Positions 12,557-26,324 of a stretch of 64,000 nt of DNA are shown piece after piece (position 1 is the first letter of the stretch; every line of letters begins with the position of its first letter). The notes under the pieces were generated by a model. It searched no databases, had not been told where the DNA came from, and saw only the letters and a program-made list of their open reading frames with translations. Origin of the DNA: Talinum fruticosum (taxonomy: Eukaryota; Streptophyta; Magnoliopsida; Caryophyllales; Talinaceae); NCBI GenBank assembly GCA_021018815.1, contig JAITYX010000004.1, forward strand, positions 8,193,501-8,257,500, given 5' to 3'. The position numbers and the translations under genes are program-made.

Positions 12557-14383
12557 CTAGGGGAGGGGTTTGCATAGTGGGACAAACAATATTGTAGTAG
12601 TGTTGTTGAGTGTATTGATAGTGATTTATCAACCTACTCGTCATTGGTAGACATGGCAAGAGCGGTCATAGGTTCATTTGGGAGGTGTTGTCACATTAAA
12701 TTTCATTTTCATTTTTCGTATGATTCTATCATGACAAAACAACAATGAATCACGATTAATGAATACTTGGTGTCGTTAGTGAAAAATTGCATTATAGTTT
12801 TTGAACTATTTGCAATGATAGTTTTGAATCTCTAACTTTTTTGTTATTGTTCTTATTTCGTTTAATTATTTATTGATATATGATTTGATAGCACAATATA
12901 TTATACATTAGAGATTATAATATAATAAGGGGTCTTTATTTGAATTTCTATTTGTTAATTGAATTTCTATGAATTATTATCTTATTCGCTATAGGTAGAA
13001 AGCTAAAAAATAAAAACTTAATAGTTGCTTTATTAGGTCATTTCTACGACATTTTTATACAAAATAAACAATTTAACCATCAAAAGAATGGCAGTAACAT
13101 AATCCAATTTGTCTTTTCCTCCAATGAAAAAATGTTGGTTTAAATTTCACTTGAGGAAATACATACTTCCCATTCCGTTACCCCTCAATCATGTACCTTT
13201 GTCCACTGTGATGTTCTTATAATAGATACAATCTTAATTGAATACCACTTTACCAAATGCGCCTAATATGTGTTTCGTTTTTATGACGAATTATCTTATT
13301 GAATAAAAGAGAAAAAAAACAACAAGATGAGCCACAAATATGGATTCAAAATTTTGTTCTTTTTAAAATGGAATTAAGCTCTTATTGGAATTATTTTAAA
13401 CATTGGGCGATTTTATATTTATGTTAACATAGTCCATTTTGATTTTTCTTAAATTTTATAAAAAGTAGTTAATTGTTATACATACCATTTTCAACAATTT
13501 TAATCTTTGATTCTTTTAAGTAAATGCTTACACAAAAATTTTAACTAATGGGTATCAAAGATAACATTCTATCTAGATCCCACCTTAACTTTGAATCCCA
13601 CCTTTTCTCTTAAAAAATGAGGACTCATCCTTTGAATTTTGAGTTTGGTCATTACTATTGATTAACCAATAATAAACTTGTCAAAAAATTTCCGGTTGAT
13701 ATCAATTTAACAAAATTCTCCTAGTTTTTTTGGAAAAAAATTCTACCAGTTGAAATATACAAAGCCATGGATTACTTTGTTCAGGTCGTGTTGCACCTTG
13801 GCTGATCCATTGGCCCTAAAAAAACCAATCCAAGAAGGCATAAATTTGTTAAATCGAGACTTGTTTATGAGCTTATGTAAATTTATCCCAACAGATCTAA
13901 TGTTTATAATTTATTTTTCCTATTCAAATCAAAAGTCTAATGCTTATAATTTTTTTCCTATTCGAGTTAAATAGATATAAATAGCTCTTATCAGTCTTGT
14001 TTAAAGTGTCGATTAACAAAATCGATAAATTTAAATGATATATAATTTATTCGCCTCAAACTCAAACCTGAATTTTAGCCGGTTGAACACCCAAGCCAGA
14101 GTTGTACTTCGGGAGGTAAGGATACAAGATGTAATTGACTGTTACGGACTGTGAGTTGTGTTCTCTTTCTCTCTTCCCTGTGAATCACCAATTTTTTTGT
14201 CTGCCTTTTCTCAAAAATCTAAAACCCCTTGTGTTCCCAATAACTTTCAGCCTCATAAAGTCACCATACTTTCCATGATTTCCTGAATTCGTGGCCCTCG
14301 ACTTCCATCATAACGAACGTGTACTGTACCTCAGTGGTCTTCTTTGAGTTCTTTCTAGTCCCTCCCTCCATTTCTTCTTCCAG
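12557..14383. other. Intergenic region upstream of SS2
   Basis: AT-rich DNA with no supported gene. The last 300 bases before the TATA box become pyrimidine-rich, typical of a plant core-promoter region. Enhancer-type elements cannot be assigned by eye. Confidence 0.5.
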
Positions 14384-14393
14384 CTATATAATT
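14384..14393 (+). promoter_or_regulatory. Probable TATA box of SS2
   Basis: CTATATAATT lies about 150 bases before the start codon. A pyrimidine-rich stretch (TTCTCTCATCTCTCTTCATC) follows at about 30 bases, where transcription probably starts, giving a 5' leader of roughly 120-130 bases. Confidence 0.6.
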
Positions 14394-14543
14394 GCGTTCT
14401 CTCATCTCTCTTCATCTGGGTTTGATTTGATTGTAATTTCACCTATTGGGTTCTACTGTTATTCTTGAATCCTGATTTGGGTCGGTGACGTTTACCCTTC
14501 TGCTCCGCTGACTCTTCTCTGAGGCATTTAGTCGAACACCTTG

Positions 14544-17109
14544 ATGGCGTCTTTGAATTCGTTCCCTTTCACCCTTGAAACGAGGCTGGAAAGCCGGTTT
14601 TTGCTCCATAGCTCATCGGGGTCTCAGTTTTTGGAGCATCAACAGAGAAAGGCTTTGGATTTGGGTGGTAGTGTTGATTCTAGGACTGGAATTGTGAAAT
14701 TTATGCAGCATACTGCTAATAATAATCATGTTAGACCCTCTTTTTGCACTGTGAGATCGGTTGGTGGCTTCAGAAGAGGAGGTTTGCGGAGGATTAATCA
14801 TGTGAGACTGGCTAAAGGGAATGATTCCGTTGATGGTGAAGATAGCCAAGAGGCTGAGGATGCGATCCAGGCCACCATTGAAAAGAGCAAGAAGGTTCTA
14901 GCTATGCAAAAAGAGCTACTTCAACAGGTATACTCTTTTTACTATACTTGATCTTATTTGAGTATTTTTTTGTAATTTGTATGCTTTTTATTTGCTGTTT
15001 TGAACTTGTGTTAAAGACTATGTGCTGCTCTTTCATAGTGGGGTATGTAGAGTCAATGAGTGATGGGGACAAGGAATTTTTCTGCTATATAGGGACTGTA
15101 ATCTCTTCCCATTTTTCTTTTGGGTTGGGGGGTGGGTGGGATGATGTTTCCCAATTTAAGGCCGTGTCAGGTCCTGCTATACTTGTGAATTATGATATTG
15201 TTAAAATCAGTGACTGGTACACTCTTTCAGGTCGATCAGTGCTCATTTATGGTGTTTTTAGGTGAAAAAGTTTGCTCTAATCTATGTATAATATGAGATA
15301 GAAACTGCAATTTTTTAATTCGTTGCTCTCATGAACCATTTGCTCATTCTTGTTCTTTCATTGCAGTTCCTTCTTCGTTTCTTTGAGCCATTTTCTTATG
15401 CTCTTTTTTGTTGTCTTCAAATTTTATTTTATCCTTATTTTTCTAGAAAAGTTGAAAGTTTCTCCATTGATAAAAACGTAGCTATTACGTGCAGCACCCA
15501 GGCATATACGTGAAGCGATGGACATTCACTAATCAGAAAATTTTAACCCTGTCATGCCAACGAAGCTAAACTAATATATATCAATACTCTACTTTGCACG
15601 GGCCTTGTTTGAACTGTTCCATCTTTGAAGACCCTCTCATTTCTATTCTTCCAGATGATGTAAAAAATGAAGCCAATCTTGCACATCTCAGCTCCCAGAC
15701 ATCACACTGCTTTCCAGTTGGTGATGCTATTCCTTCTCCTCTACAGTAGGCAGGTGGCAACCTTTCTGTTCTCCCAGCATTGTGTTGGCAATGGTAGAAG
15801 AGACGGTTAATGTCGCCTGATTTGCTAATTGGAGTGGTAATATTAGGTCTTGTATAACCTCCTTCTAACCTAATGTGAACTTGGTTGATAATTTGCCTTT
15901 TAGAGCAAGCCACTGCATAAGCAAGCACAGAGCAACTTAGGGATGTGAAATTGATGCCAAATATCACCCTGAGCAATGGTTGCACCCTTCTGTTTGGATG
16001 TCTGATCAAATTATTGGTTTTTCCTGTAGAAAATGTACCCTATTTAATTGCACATTTTCTCTATTGTACTTTAGTAGACCCCCTATGCATCTATTTCTGA
16101 CTTCATCACTGATCTTCATAAGTTCCTGGCAATGCTCAACTCCGCTCTCTTTTCCCTGTGCCTTGCGAATGCTTTTCATCGAGAAGGTTGCTTTCAGCCA
16201 CTGAGTCTGTGAAATTTTCTTCCTGCTGTCAGGTCTAAGGGCTGTTGGTGCCAGAGCTGTTTTATTCAAGGCAGCTAACTCTTAAAAGCTTAGTCCTTCT
16301 TCATCACTCAGGTTACAAGCTCTAACAATATGAACAAATGAAGGGTCTCATGTTTCCATTTGTAGTATTCCACAGTAACCCCTGTACTCATTCTGAATCT
16401 TTTGAGGAACACATGTGGTCAAAGCAAGCTCATTACACCCTTTTGTCAACATGTCCACAATGCTCATGCTGTCTGAATCACTAAGGACATGGCATTGTGC
16501 ATGTGTATGTAGCATCTTCTACTCACAATTCAGAAACCTGGTGACAGCTGGTGTATAGGGAAACGTCTTCTCCCTTTTGTTAGAAAAATTAGAAGTTGCC
16601 ATTTTTGTACTAAGCAATTGACTTTACCAGTATTCTGGGCTTTTGAAAGAGAATGCATATCTATTTGAAGACTCATCTGATTCTTCGCAGAATGATTAAA
16701 GAACTTACCTGCAATGGCTAGAAATCTTCTCGACAAGGATCTAGATTGACCTAGCATTGGGAGTCTACTTTATGAATGGTTTGTTCCAATCCAAAGTGAT
16801 TGTGAGTGACTATCACTATCTTACATGATTTAATATTTAGGCTTTTCAACCTAGACTAGAAGTGGCCAAAAGTTCGATGTGTCTAAGAAATAGTTACCTC
16901 CAACTATTGATCCTTGCATGCTCTTTGTCTAGTTAAAAAGAAGCTCCAGATATACCTTACTATTCCAAGCAAAGCCTTTTTGGGTGGGATGGGAGATATA
17001 TAAATGAGTAAAATGTTGGTTCAAGGTTAGGATGGTCCGGTTTGTGATGAAATGTATGTATTCATCTCAATTGCTTTGTTAAACTACCCTGGCTCTCTTT
17101 TTCTTTGAG

Positions 17110-17154
<45 letters not shown>

Positions 17155-20100
17155 CATGTGCGTGTGCACTCGTGCGTGTGTGTGTTATGGGAGGGCGGGG
17201 GAATGGTTGATGGAAATTGGAATGTTGGATTTCTGTTATATCTTGGAGTAATTGGCTCGATCTTTGGTGATTGGATTTAACCTTCAGATGTACAAAGTTT
17301 TCATAATGGTTTTTAGCCTATGCAACCATTATTTAATTTATATTCTTGGCCTACTTTTTGTCTTTATCTTCCGTCTTTTTTGTTTGGGTTAGTAGCCTAA
17401 GTATGTAGCTTTCTCCCGAAAATGATAGCACATAATACCATCAATAATGTGCATGTGCAAATCTGAAGGCTCTAATTGCAATAGTTTGATTGAATTAAGC
17501 TTTGATTCGAAGGACATGTCATTTGACAAGAGAATTGGATGACTGCTTTATAAAAATTTTGATTAGTTCCTCAACCAAACATCCAAATGAAACTAATACC
17601 CCAAGTCTTGGTCAAGTTTTTCTTCCCCTTTTGTTTTATTGAAGTTGAAATATTGCCCACTAGTAAAATTTGCAAGTGTGGTGAAACTAGCAGGACTCTC
17701 CAAAGGGAAAGTGACTATTTCTTATTCTTATCCTGTTCCTCCTCTGCCCCACTTTTTTGTGGTTGGGGAGAGAGAGGGGAGGGGTTGTTCCTGGGGCATT
17801 GAATATGGTTTTTTGTCACATGCTTATCAGGGTGCATGCAGATCAAATAAATAATGGCAGCTAAATAGTTTATAACACAAATTGGCCAAAAGTGTCATTT
17901 CACAGGACTAGGTATTTTAGTGCTTTGCAAGTGGCAAACATGTTCAGCTGATTTATTATCCACTGATGTTCTGGCAAGATTGTCCATTGGAAAGAAATGG
18001 AAGCCAAATATATTACTGTTTTTGTATGAGAAGTAGGTCTGCTTTTCGTTCTTCTGGTGGAAAGTCGCTACAACATTGATAACACTGTATTTGCTGTAAG
18101 CTTAACAACCTGTTTCTGGAGTCTGCACTATATCGTTCTGTTAATTGTCTGTGACAGCTCAGAATAAACTCTTTTCTTTTCTTTTACTAAACTTCTCTTT
18201 CTTTTTTCTTTCCCCCCTTCCATTGGTAATATATGAAATCTTTGCTTTTGCGTACAGATTGCTGAGAGGAGGAAACTAGTTTCCTCCATCAAGAGCGGTA
18301 TAGTCAGTCCTACTGATGAACTTTCTACTAAGGATGGTGAGAACTCTTCTCCTGAAGTTGCTGTGGGAGCAAATGGAAGAAGTTCCACCAGCAGGCATCC
18401 TGGCATTGTTACTTCTGGACAAAATGTTGATTCATTGGCCATCAAGGGTACTAATGATGAGAACCCTATTTCCGTTGTTGGGAAACAGGAACAGATAAAA
18501 ACTGCTCCAAAACCTCTGAATGGGGATTCTTCTATGCAAAAAGAATCGATGACAAGGCTACCAAAGAAATCATCTTCTCAGCTTAATGGTGCTGCTATTG
18601 ATGGCAAAATGAAAACAATTGATAACTTATCTCATGAAAAGAGTATACCTGTTGTAGAATCACCTAGGAAAGTTGAAGAGATCGCAAACCTACCAGACTT
18701 TTTATCAGAGATTTCTAAACCGTCTAGCATTAAGGATGAAAAGGATCAAAGCTTAGAAAAATTAACCTCCAAGGGTCTTAGTGACCAGTTGAATGATCCT
18801 TCTGGTGAAGATGTGAAGCCACCTCCTCTTGCCGGAGTCAATGTGATGAATATAATTTTGGTGGCTGCAGAATGTGGTCCGTTTTCTAAAACAGGTCTGT
18901 ATCAGCCTCATTATCAATTTTATAAAAAATTATTTCACAATTTCAGTTCATTGTCATTGATGCAACATGTTTATGAATTGTGATTACACTGTTCATTGGA
19001 AGCTAAAGCTAAAGCTATGGAAAAATTGACATCACCCTTAAAATGATCCGGAACAAAACTTAAAAAAATCTTGTGCTGTGAACAAAAAGATGGGGGTGTA
19101 GAGAAGAGAGCAGGCAGCCCAACCCGAAATCGTAAGCTGACAGTGACAATGGATGAGTGGGGAAAGATAATGAATTAAGAGAAAGGGACTTGGTGTAACA
19201 ATGAGGGGTCGTTAGAGGGTGCAGAGTGAACTTGGAATAAGGGAGGGGAATTGGAGAACAGTGGAGATGAGAGTTCTGGAGTAGGGAGGGAAATGATTAA
19301 TGTATTCTGAATATACAACCATTTATCAGTAGCTGCCTCAATATCCTAATAGATATCATCCATTTGTAAGATCTTAGAGATGTAAGCAGAAGTAAGAAGA
19401 CCACCTAAATGTTAAAACTATATTTAATAGCATAGGAAACTAATGTTTTGTTCCATTTAGATGTAAGGAGTTTTAAGGAAAGTTGTAAGGAGGTATAAGA
19501 AAGTTATAAAGTTAGCTACGAAAAGTTTTAAGGAGCTGTCAGAAGCTGGAAGGCTATAAGCTAAAGTTAAATGGAATAGGGTCTAACTCTTTCTAAAGTA
19601 CTGTTAAATGCTTTTAGTTCATTCAAAATAGGTTGTAAAAATGTATGGAAAAGTTACCGGGAAATAAAAAACAAAGGTGCTATTCGATTTCAAGATCATT
19701 CTACAAATTCCTTATTTATTATTGTTTAGGTTCCTTTTCTTAGGCTTAGTAACTTTATGCTTCATCTCCTTTACTACTGAAGGATCTGAAAATCAGTGGG
19801 TCACACACAACTTGTTCTTAAGTGAGCCACTGAAACTGATGTGTGATGACATAGAAAAACTCAACCAAAATGTCTCTAAGTTCTCATTTTCTTCCTTTTC
19901 TGCCTCGACTATCCTGTCCACTAGAAGGTAAACCCTGTGAGCAGTTCTCTATTCCTATCTATCCCCTTGTTGTGCAATAGGTTCCCTTCCCTTCCCTTCC
20001 CTATGGACAACTCCTAACTCTCAATCTTTCCTAGGATCTTTTTCCATCAAGAAGGTGGCACAGCTAATTAAAAGCCGGTCTTTAATTTTTTTTGTTGAAC

Positions 20101-23100
20101 TTCTTAAATGAAAGGACTTTATGTTTTTAAAAGGGTTGCCTCATGTCCCTTGTACACCAAATGAACTGGGCCTTGGATTTCAGAAGGAGACGACCTTTAT
20201 ATGAAGCATTACACTAGTGAAGCAACTTAAATTGTCTTATCGAAATCATTAGTGTGATTCTGTGCCTTAACATCCTCAATGCCGTGTCTTAATTAGCAAA
20301 TAAAGCATTTCTTCACTCAGTAGACAATAATTGCTGTTTTAGTCTTAGAAGGACAGGGTCCACCAGACCACTATGAACAAATGATAGTGAGTTTATGAAA
20401 TTGCCCTGAAAAATGAGTGAGGTGTCGCACGTATAGGGCTGGTTGATGGCCTGTGGCATGGTTGTTTTCCTGAACATGCTCGGTACACATTTAATAAGAT
20501 CTAGTGCGTTGAATTGGGGTGGGGTATGGAGGTCTTAATTGTTATTGGGGCTTGATTAGACTGTGATCGCAATTTGGCACTTGGGGATGTGGGTGTGCAC
20601 ATTGTGTTTTTTTGGGGGGAGGGGGTGGGCAAGGGGCTTTCACATATGCAAGGTCACTACTAACGTTGAATTGCAATGCCACCACTAAAGTTTTATGGGA
20701 GAGACATCGATTGCATTATACTCTGCAAAAAATACCAGACAATTTGGTGACATAGTCTGCTTTTGTCAGCTATAATCCAAAACTCAAAATTGTAATCCAT
20801 CAGTGACTATTGAAGCTCTAAAGAAGATGGACTGATATCATGATGGGAGTGAAGAATCTGGATGTTCAAATGTTGGTACTCTTCCTGAATATTCAGATGC
20901 TTGTGAAGTTGTGATACACTCTTAGGTGCTACAAGGTTTATACTTTTCATCTCACACATTAATAGATACAAGTTAAAGCTGGCATTTTCACTCTTTCAAG
21001 AACATCATTACGTACTTGATATTCTTATCTAATGAAGGGAATGAGTAAAAGGCAGAAAAAGCATAGGACAATATCTTGGCAGTGAGGACGATAGATTGTA
21101 GTCCCAAAAACTGACTGTGCTTTAATCCAGCTTTCAGCTATCCTATCCCTCAATAGATTTCTTTTCTATCAGCTTTACAGCTGTTACAATCTTTCATGAA
21201 CTAATTGTAGTTAATTGTAATAGGTGGTCTTGGAGATGTTGCTGGATCCTTGCCAAAGGCTTTGGCCCGCCGTGGACATAGAGTAATGGTAAGTATGTAT
21301 TCTTTGTAGTCTTCAACAAACTGGTGTCTGGATCTCAATAATTTTCCTTTCTACTGATAATTAGAAAGAAGAAAACATTGACAGGAGCGATGGAACTTTA
21401 TTTGGCCATTAGTAGTTTAATATTGTTGTAGATTACCTTGGACAGTGACCTTTTGAATCCTTTGAGCTTGATTAAGTTGGCTATGAACTTTTGGGAGCTG
21501 TTAAGTGAGGACTACCCCTCCCCCAAGTAGAAAAAATCCCACAAAAATAAAAATACCTGCTTCATATGTTACTATGTTTGAAACTTCATGAACTTTCACT
21601 GCTCATCTTATCGTCTTGGTGTCTGTTTTTGATTGTCTGTCAGGTTGTAGCACCTCGATACGGTGACTATGCTGAAGCTGTAGATGCGGGGATTAGGAAA
21701 AGATATCGAGTGGATGGACAGGTACTTAAGGAAATCTAGCTGTATGAACAATTTTTGTAGTCTGAAATTTAGACACACTTCAATAAGTTCCATTGTTTTT
21801 TAACGAATTGGAAATAAAATTATGCAGGATATGGAAGTATGTTACTTTCAAGCTTTTATTGACGGTGTGGACTTTGTATTCATCGACAGCCCTATGTTTC
21901 GCCACATTGAGAAAAATATTTATGGAGGAAGCAGGCTGGTAACTATCTTTCCGCTATCTTAGCTTATCAAGATTTGATGGGCAACTGTTGCATTCTTTCT
22001 ACTGTCTTGGTTTTGTTCCTTTCAAGACTCTTTGGAACTTGTGTTTCGTTTCATCATATTCTGTTATTAATATGTTGAAGATTATTTGATAATCTGAAAA
22101 ATGTAGAAATATGAAGGAATGTAAAAAAACGTGTAATCTAGAGACATAAAAATTTGCAAAAATCTTTAGGAATTTGGGTAAATTTGTATCAAGTCTATAG
22201 AAATCTGGAGCGGAATACTGATAAATTTGCAGAAGCTTGAAATCAGTGTAAGATGATGGGTAGAGTTACGGGGTTACGCTTATTTATCACTACTTCTCTA
22301 AACTGAGTTTTGCATTAACATCGATTATCATCTTGAGTTTTTCTTTGTATACATTCATTAGCAAAGTAATTGATATTTCAGGTTTGGGAACAAGACAAAT
22401 TAGTTTTATATATAAATATTTTGCCATAAGATATTTTCCTCAATGCAGAATTGATCCTCTTACTAATAATTATGGTATCAAGATAGTGTTTTTAGTTACT
22501 CTCTAATGCGTTTCATTCTATGATTTTGATTTCGTCTGTCTTACTAATAATGCAGGATATTCTGAAACGTATGATTCTATTCTGCAAGGTTGCAGTCGAG
22601 GTATGATATCAAGACCATTCTTGTCTTTTCCGTGTATTTTTCCTGCCTTTTTCAGCTGGGATGGACATCCATACTCTGTGCTGTGAAGTTTACCAAGGGT
22701 TTCAACCATCAAATGGCCATTGATACAGCTAAGTGATATGCAGTATAGGTCTCAGCGAACAAGCATTTTTTTTCCTTATAATTCTTGCCTTTAAATTCTG
22801 AATTTCTTTTGTGGGTGTGCTAGCTTAGTTGAAACCCCACCTAAATAGGCCATTGATGCGCCCTAAAAGGGGAAAAAAAAAACAAAGTGTGCTTTAGTTG
22901 GGTGAATGACGTGTTCTATGTATTATTTTCTCTCTGTAGTGAGGATTTCAAAGATTCCATAGGTGATCTGTCCACACACATTTAATGACCCAAAACATTT
23001 ATGCCTGCTTTTGGCCTGCCTTTCGTGTACCCTGTAGTTGATTAGAAACTTGAAACTGTACCCCTGCACCACTATACATCGAGCACTTTAGTCTCTGTTG

Positions 23101-26100
23101 ATTTTTGCCTTCAGCAACAAGTCATAAATCTGTCCATTTCTTTCCTCATCAGTGGTTCGAGATTGGCCGCACTGCGTGCATGTTGGCTTCGATCTGATGT
23201 ATCTGCCACATTGAAAGAAAAAGATAGGAACTGTTTATTTATTCACTTTGCCTTTTTTTGTTTTCTGAAACGGGATTTTTGTTTGGGGCAGGATAGGTAG
23301 TGATGCTTCTTGTAGCTATTGTCTGAATTTTCTCATGTCAGGCCTGAATAACCTCGAGAACTTAAATACTGGCCTTTTTTTGGCTTTTTTAATTTTTAAT
23401 TATTTTTAAGTTCTGTTGGACAGTTATTGCCACAAATTGAGTAAAAATAATGTTTCAAGCTTTAAAATCATTTATTTGCCAAAAATTACTTCCAGCTGTT
23501 GTAATGTCCAATTGTTTAGCACTCTAAACAGCAATAAAGTATACAACAGAACTTCTGTGACCAATAATTGTTTTTTAGGTTCCTTGGCATGTCCCTTGTG
23601 GAGGTGTATGCTACGGAGATGGAAACTTGGTTTTTATTGCAAATGATTGGCATACTGCATTGCTACCAGTGTATCTAAAAGCATACTATCGCGACAATGG
23701 ATTGATGAAGTACACACGATCAGTCCTCGTCATCCACAATATAGCACACCAGGTAGGCTATCTAGTTGTTTGGTGTTGAATCCTATTTTACTTCCTAGGT
23801 TTCAAGATATTGACGTCATCAGCCATTTACTTTAATTTCTCTTCGTAGTTCAGTGCACTGCATAGCAGATACATGTTCCTAGAATTGATGCTTGGGTCCT
23901 AGTGGTTTGCTTATAAGTCATTTTCTGGTCAGTATTTCCTCCATACCAGGCAGCTTCACATGTCAGATTCATGTTGTATCCCTAATGCCAAGTTATTTCT
24001 GTATAAGAAGTCAGGCAACTTGTCCATGTTATTAATGACACCACACCAAGATGCATCTCCTCCCCTTCTCCCTTCCTCGCCTCCGAAAGAAAATTAAAAA
24101 TATAAAATATTTCTGAAAGTTGAAAGATAAAAGATTACATTTAACTAAAAGAACCAGTAAAAATGGGAACAACTGAGGGTTTTAGAAACCCACTTGCTGG
24201 GGCTTAAATCAAAATGATGATAGCAGCAGAGTTAGGAGCTACCTTGTACGAAGGGTCTCCCTAACTTTCATCCTACCTAACTCAGCCACAAAAGCAACAT
24301 TGAGATTTTACATCTGGAAATCTGCTTACAGAATTCAATGAAAAGAAACCTGGATATGGCTGCTTTCATACTCAATTGCCTTTTTCATAGTCTGTTTTGG
24401 GGCACATCCTTTTTGCTAGAAAAATACTTTGGACGCCCTCGCTACCCTCTCATGTGGTATGCTAGGGCCAAAATGTACTTATGTGCCTCACCTTGTGTAC
24501 AGTTTTATACCTTTATTTGTTCTACTGATTTTCTGCATATTCCACTTACAAGTAATTTGCAGTGGCTGTAACAATGCCACACTGGGAGTCTGGGGGCGAT
24601 CAGAATAGGGCGTTCCTTTTTATTTATATTTTTTTGGGGGAAGGGAGGGGAACGAACAAACTTCTCTTTAGTAGAATTACACTGCAGGAGATCAACAATC
24701 ATTTCTTTTGTGCCCAGAAATTGAGCTTTGTTCAGTTGGTACTGTGGCATCTTTGGGATGCCAATCCCCACATGCTGGGTGAAAATCCGGGAGGAGTAAC
24801 TTCTCTCCTTTATGGGGAAGGGCTGTGATTCAAATGGGCCCTTTGAAACTGGATACATGTTATCCACTCGTCTTGTCAGCCCATCTAGCTCCACTGACGA
24901 GCCTGTCAGAGGGGCCATCTTACCCTTCAAAAAATGTTATCCACCTCCAGTTTTTCGAAAGAATGTGTGGGGCAAAGATTGGGAACTGTTTTCTGTGCTG
25001 CAATTCTGCTACAAGTCGACTGATGTGTATGTGTCCTCTTCTGTATCATTATGACCAAGATCTACATATAGCTTGCGGTAACTAGCTATTGTCTAAACAC
25101 ATACATCTCTGGGTGGGAGTGAGACCTGAGCACTGGGAGGGAAGTTATGGGAAATCTCACATACTCCATGGAAGGTCTGACCCTGGTGGTCTGGGGAAAT
25201 GGCCTTGGTGCTATCACCCAGCTCCCACATGGGAGGAAAGCCTGTATAATAATAGGTGTTTATAAATTAGAGTTCTACTAGTGTTTCTTTCTCTTTTTTC
25301 TGTTTTTGGTTCTTAGACTTCTACGGTTTTAGGACAATATTTTTGTTCATTGACTGGTCACTTCCAGGGCCGTGGTCCGGTAGACGATTTCAACTATGTG
25401 GATCTTCCTCCGCACTATATTGACTACTTCAAACTGTACGACCCAGTTGGTGGAGAGCATTTTAACATCTTTGCTGCTGGTTTGAAAGCTGCGGATCGAA
25501 TAGTGACTGTTAGTCATGGATATGCCTGGGAGCTGAAAACCCAGGAGGGCGGTTGGGGTCTGCATGGGATCATCAATGAGAATGATTGGAAACTGAGAGG
25601 TATAGTCAATGGAATTGACACAAAAGATTGGAATCCAGAGTTTGATGTTCATCTAAACTCTGATGGCTATACCAACTACTCTCTGGAGACTCTGAAGCCT
25701 GGCAAGGCACAGTGCAAAGCAGCTTTACAGAAGGAGCTCAGTTTGCCTGTTAGAGAAGACGTTCCCTTAATTGGTTTTATCGGGAGGCTTGATGGCCAGA
25801 AAGGTGTCGATCTAATAGCAGAGGCAGTGCCATGGATGATGGGTCAAGATGTGCAGCTGGTCATGTTAGGCACCGGGAGACCCGACCTAGAACAAATGCT
25901 CAAAGAGTTTGAGAACCAATACCGCGACAAAGTACGAGGGTGGGTTGGGTTTTCTGTCAAGACAGCTCACCGCATAACAGCAGGAGCTGATATTTTGCTG
26001 ATGCCCTCTAGATTTGAGCCATGTGGGCTTAACCAGCTATATGCAATGAGCTATGGAACAATCCCAGTAGTTCACGCTGTTGGTGGGCTGAGGGACACCG

Positions 26101-26324
26101 TGCAGCCTTTTGATCCATTCAACGAACAAGGTCTTGGGTGGACGTTTGAGCGGGCAGAGACAAACTGCCTAATAAATGCATTGGGAAACTGCTTATTGAC
26201 ATATCGCCAGTATAAGGAGAGTTGGGAAGGCCTCCAACGAAGAGGGATGACGCAAGACCTCAGTTGGGATAATGCTGCCCAGAATTACGAGGAAGTTCTT
26301 GTTGCAGCCAAGTATCAGTGGTGA
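14544..26324 (+). CDS. SS2: Starch synthase II, chloroplastic/amyloplastic (GT5 family), 8 exons
   Basis: Transfers glucose from ADP-glucose to alpha-1,4-glucan ends and builds the intermediate amylopectin chains in plastids (family knowledge). Exons: 14,544-14,927; 18,258-18,894; 21,224-21,288; 21,644-21,721; 21,828-21,938; 22,556-22,600; 23,579-23,752; 25,368-26,324. All junctions are GT-AG and the frame stays open for 816 residues, near the usual 750-800 of SSII. Residues 1 to about 55 are Ser/Arg-rich and acid-poor, fitting a transit peptide. A variable acidic/Ser-rich arm runs to about 320. The GT5 domain begins [12 protein letters not shown] and carries the ADP-glucose loop KTGGL at 339-343. 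The GT1 half begins [13 protein letters not shown] near 634, with [14 protein letters not shown] (712-725) and AVGGLRDTV (735-743). The C-terminus AAKYQW is typical of SSII. The N-terminal arm and exon 4-7 wording separate it from GBSS and SSI. ATG at 14,544 is the first in the leader. Introns 1, 2 and 7 are long and hold TE debris. Looks functional. Confidence 0.96.
15590..16010 (-). pseudogene. LINE (L1-type) reverse transcriptase C-terminal remnant
   Basis: On the minus strand, 15,680 back to 15,610 encodes [20 protein letters not shown], the pattern at the end of plant LINE polyproteins (family form: IYYIWKERNRRVF). Further upstream on that strand lies [14 protein letters not shown], like the zf-RVT zinc-binding segment (family form: DHLFFECPFS). 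The two are in different frames, so the copy is broken. Its orientation is opposite to SS2, as is common for tolerated intronic insertions. The 5' extent is unclear and may reach 16,750. Confidence 0.5.
17112..17185 (+). repeat. (TG)n microsatellite with CG interruptions
   Basis: A run of TG dinucleotides with GCGCGCG and GTGCATGTG interruptions in SS2 intron 1. Likely length-polymorphic. Confidence 0.95.
18895..21223 (+). other. SS2 intron 2 (2.3 kb)
   Basis: Donor ACAG|GTCTGT splits the first glycine codon of the KTGGL loop and acceptor AATAG|GTGG completes it. The intron holds a MITE-like repeat at about 19,440-19,600 and otherwise unremarkable T-rich DNA. Confidence 0.9.
19440..19600. 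mobile_element. MITE-like repeat in SS2 intron 2
   Basis: Inverted ends are visible: TTTTGTTCCATTTAGATGTA at the left and, reversed from the right, ACCCTATTCCATTTAACTTT. Between them are repeats of AAGGAGTTTTAAGG, AAGTTATAA and the like. A similar repeat lies at 30,645-30,790. The family is not identified. Confidence 0.4.
23753..25367 (+). other. SS2 intron 7 (1.6 kb)
   Basis: Donor CCAG|GTAGGC and acceptor TTCCAG|GGCCG. The interior, from about 24,050 to 25,250, has higher GC and short open stretches in several frames. It may hold old repeat sequence, but no domain or terminal repeat could be recognised. Confidence 0.85.

Larger units (their letters stand above)
14928..18257 (+). other. SS2 intron 1 (3.3 kb)
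   Basis: Donor CAG|GTATAC and acceptor TACAG|ATTGC. The intron interrupts between codons, just after the predicted transit-peptide-plus-linker exon. It contains a LINE remnant on the opposite strand and a (TG)n microsatellite. No alternative coding exon is evident. Confidence 0.9.

Noticed and set aside
15581..16009. 142-codon minus-strand frame in SS2 intron 1 taken as a gene
   Set aside because: The meaningful peptide ([11 protein letters not shown]) is in a different frame and belongs to a broken LINE, so the long frame is partly a shadow.
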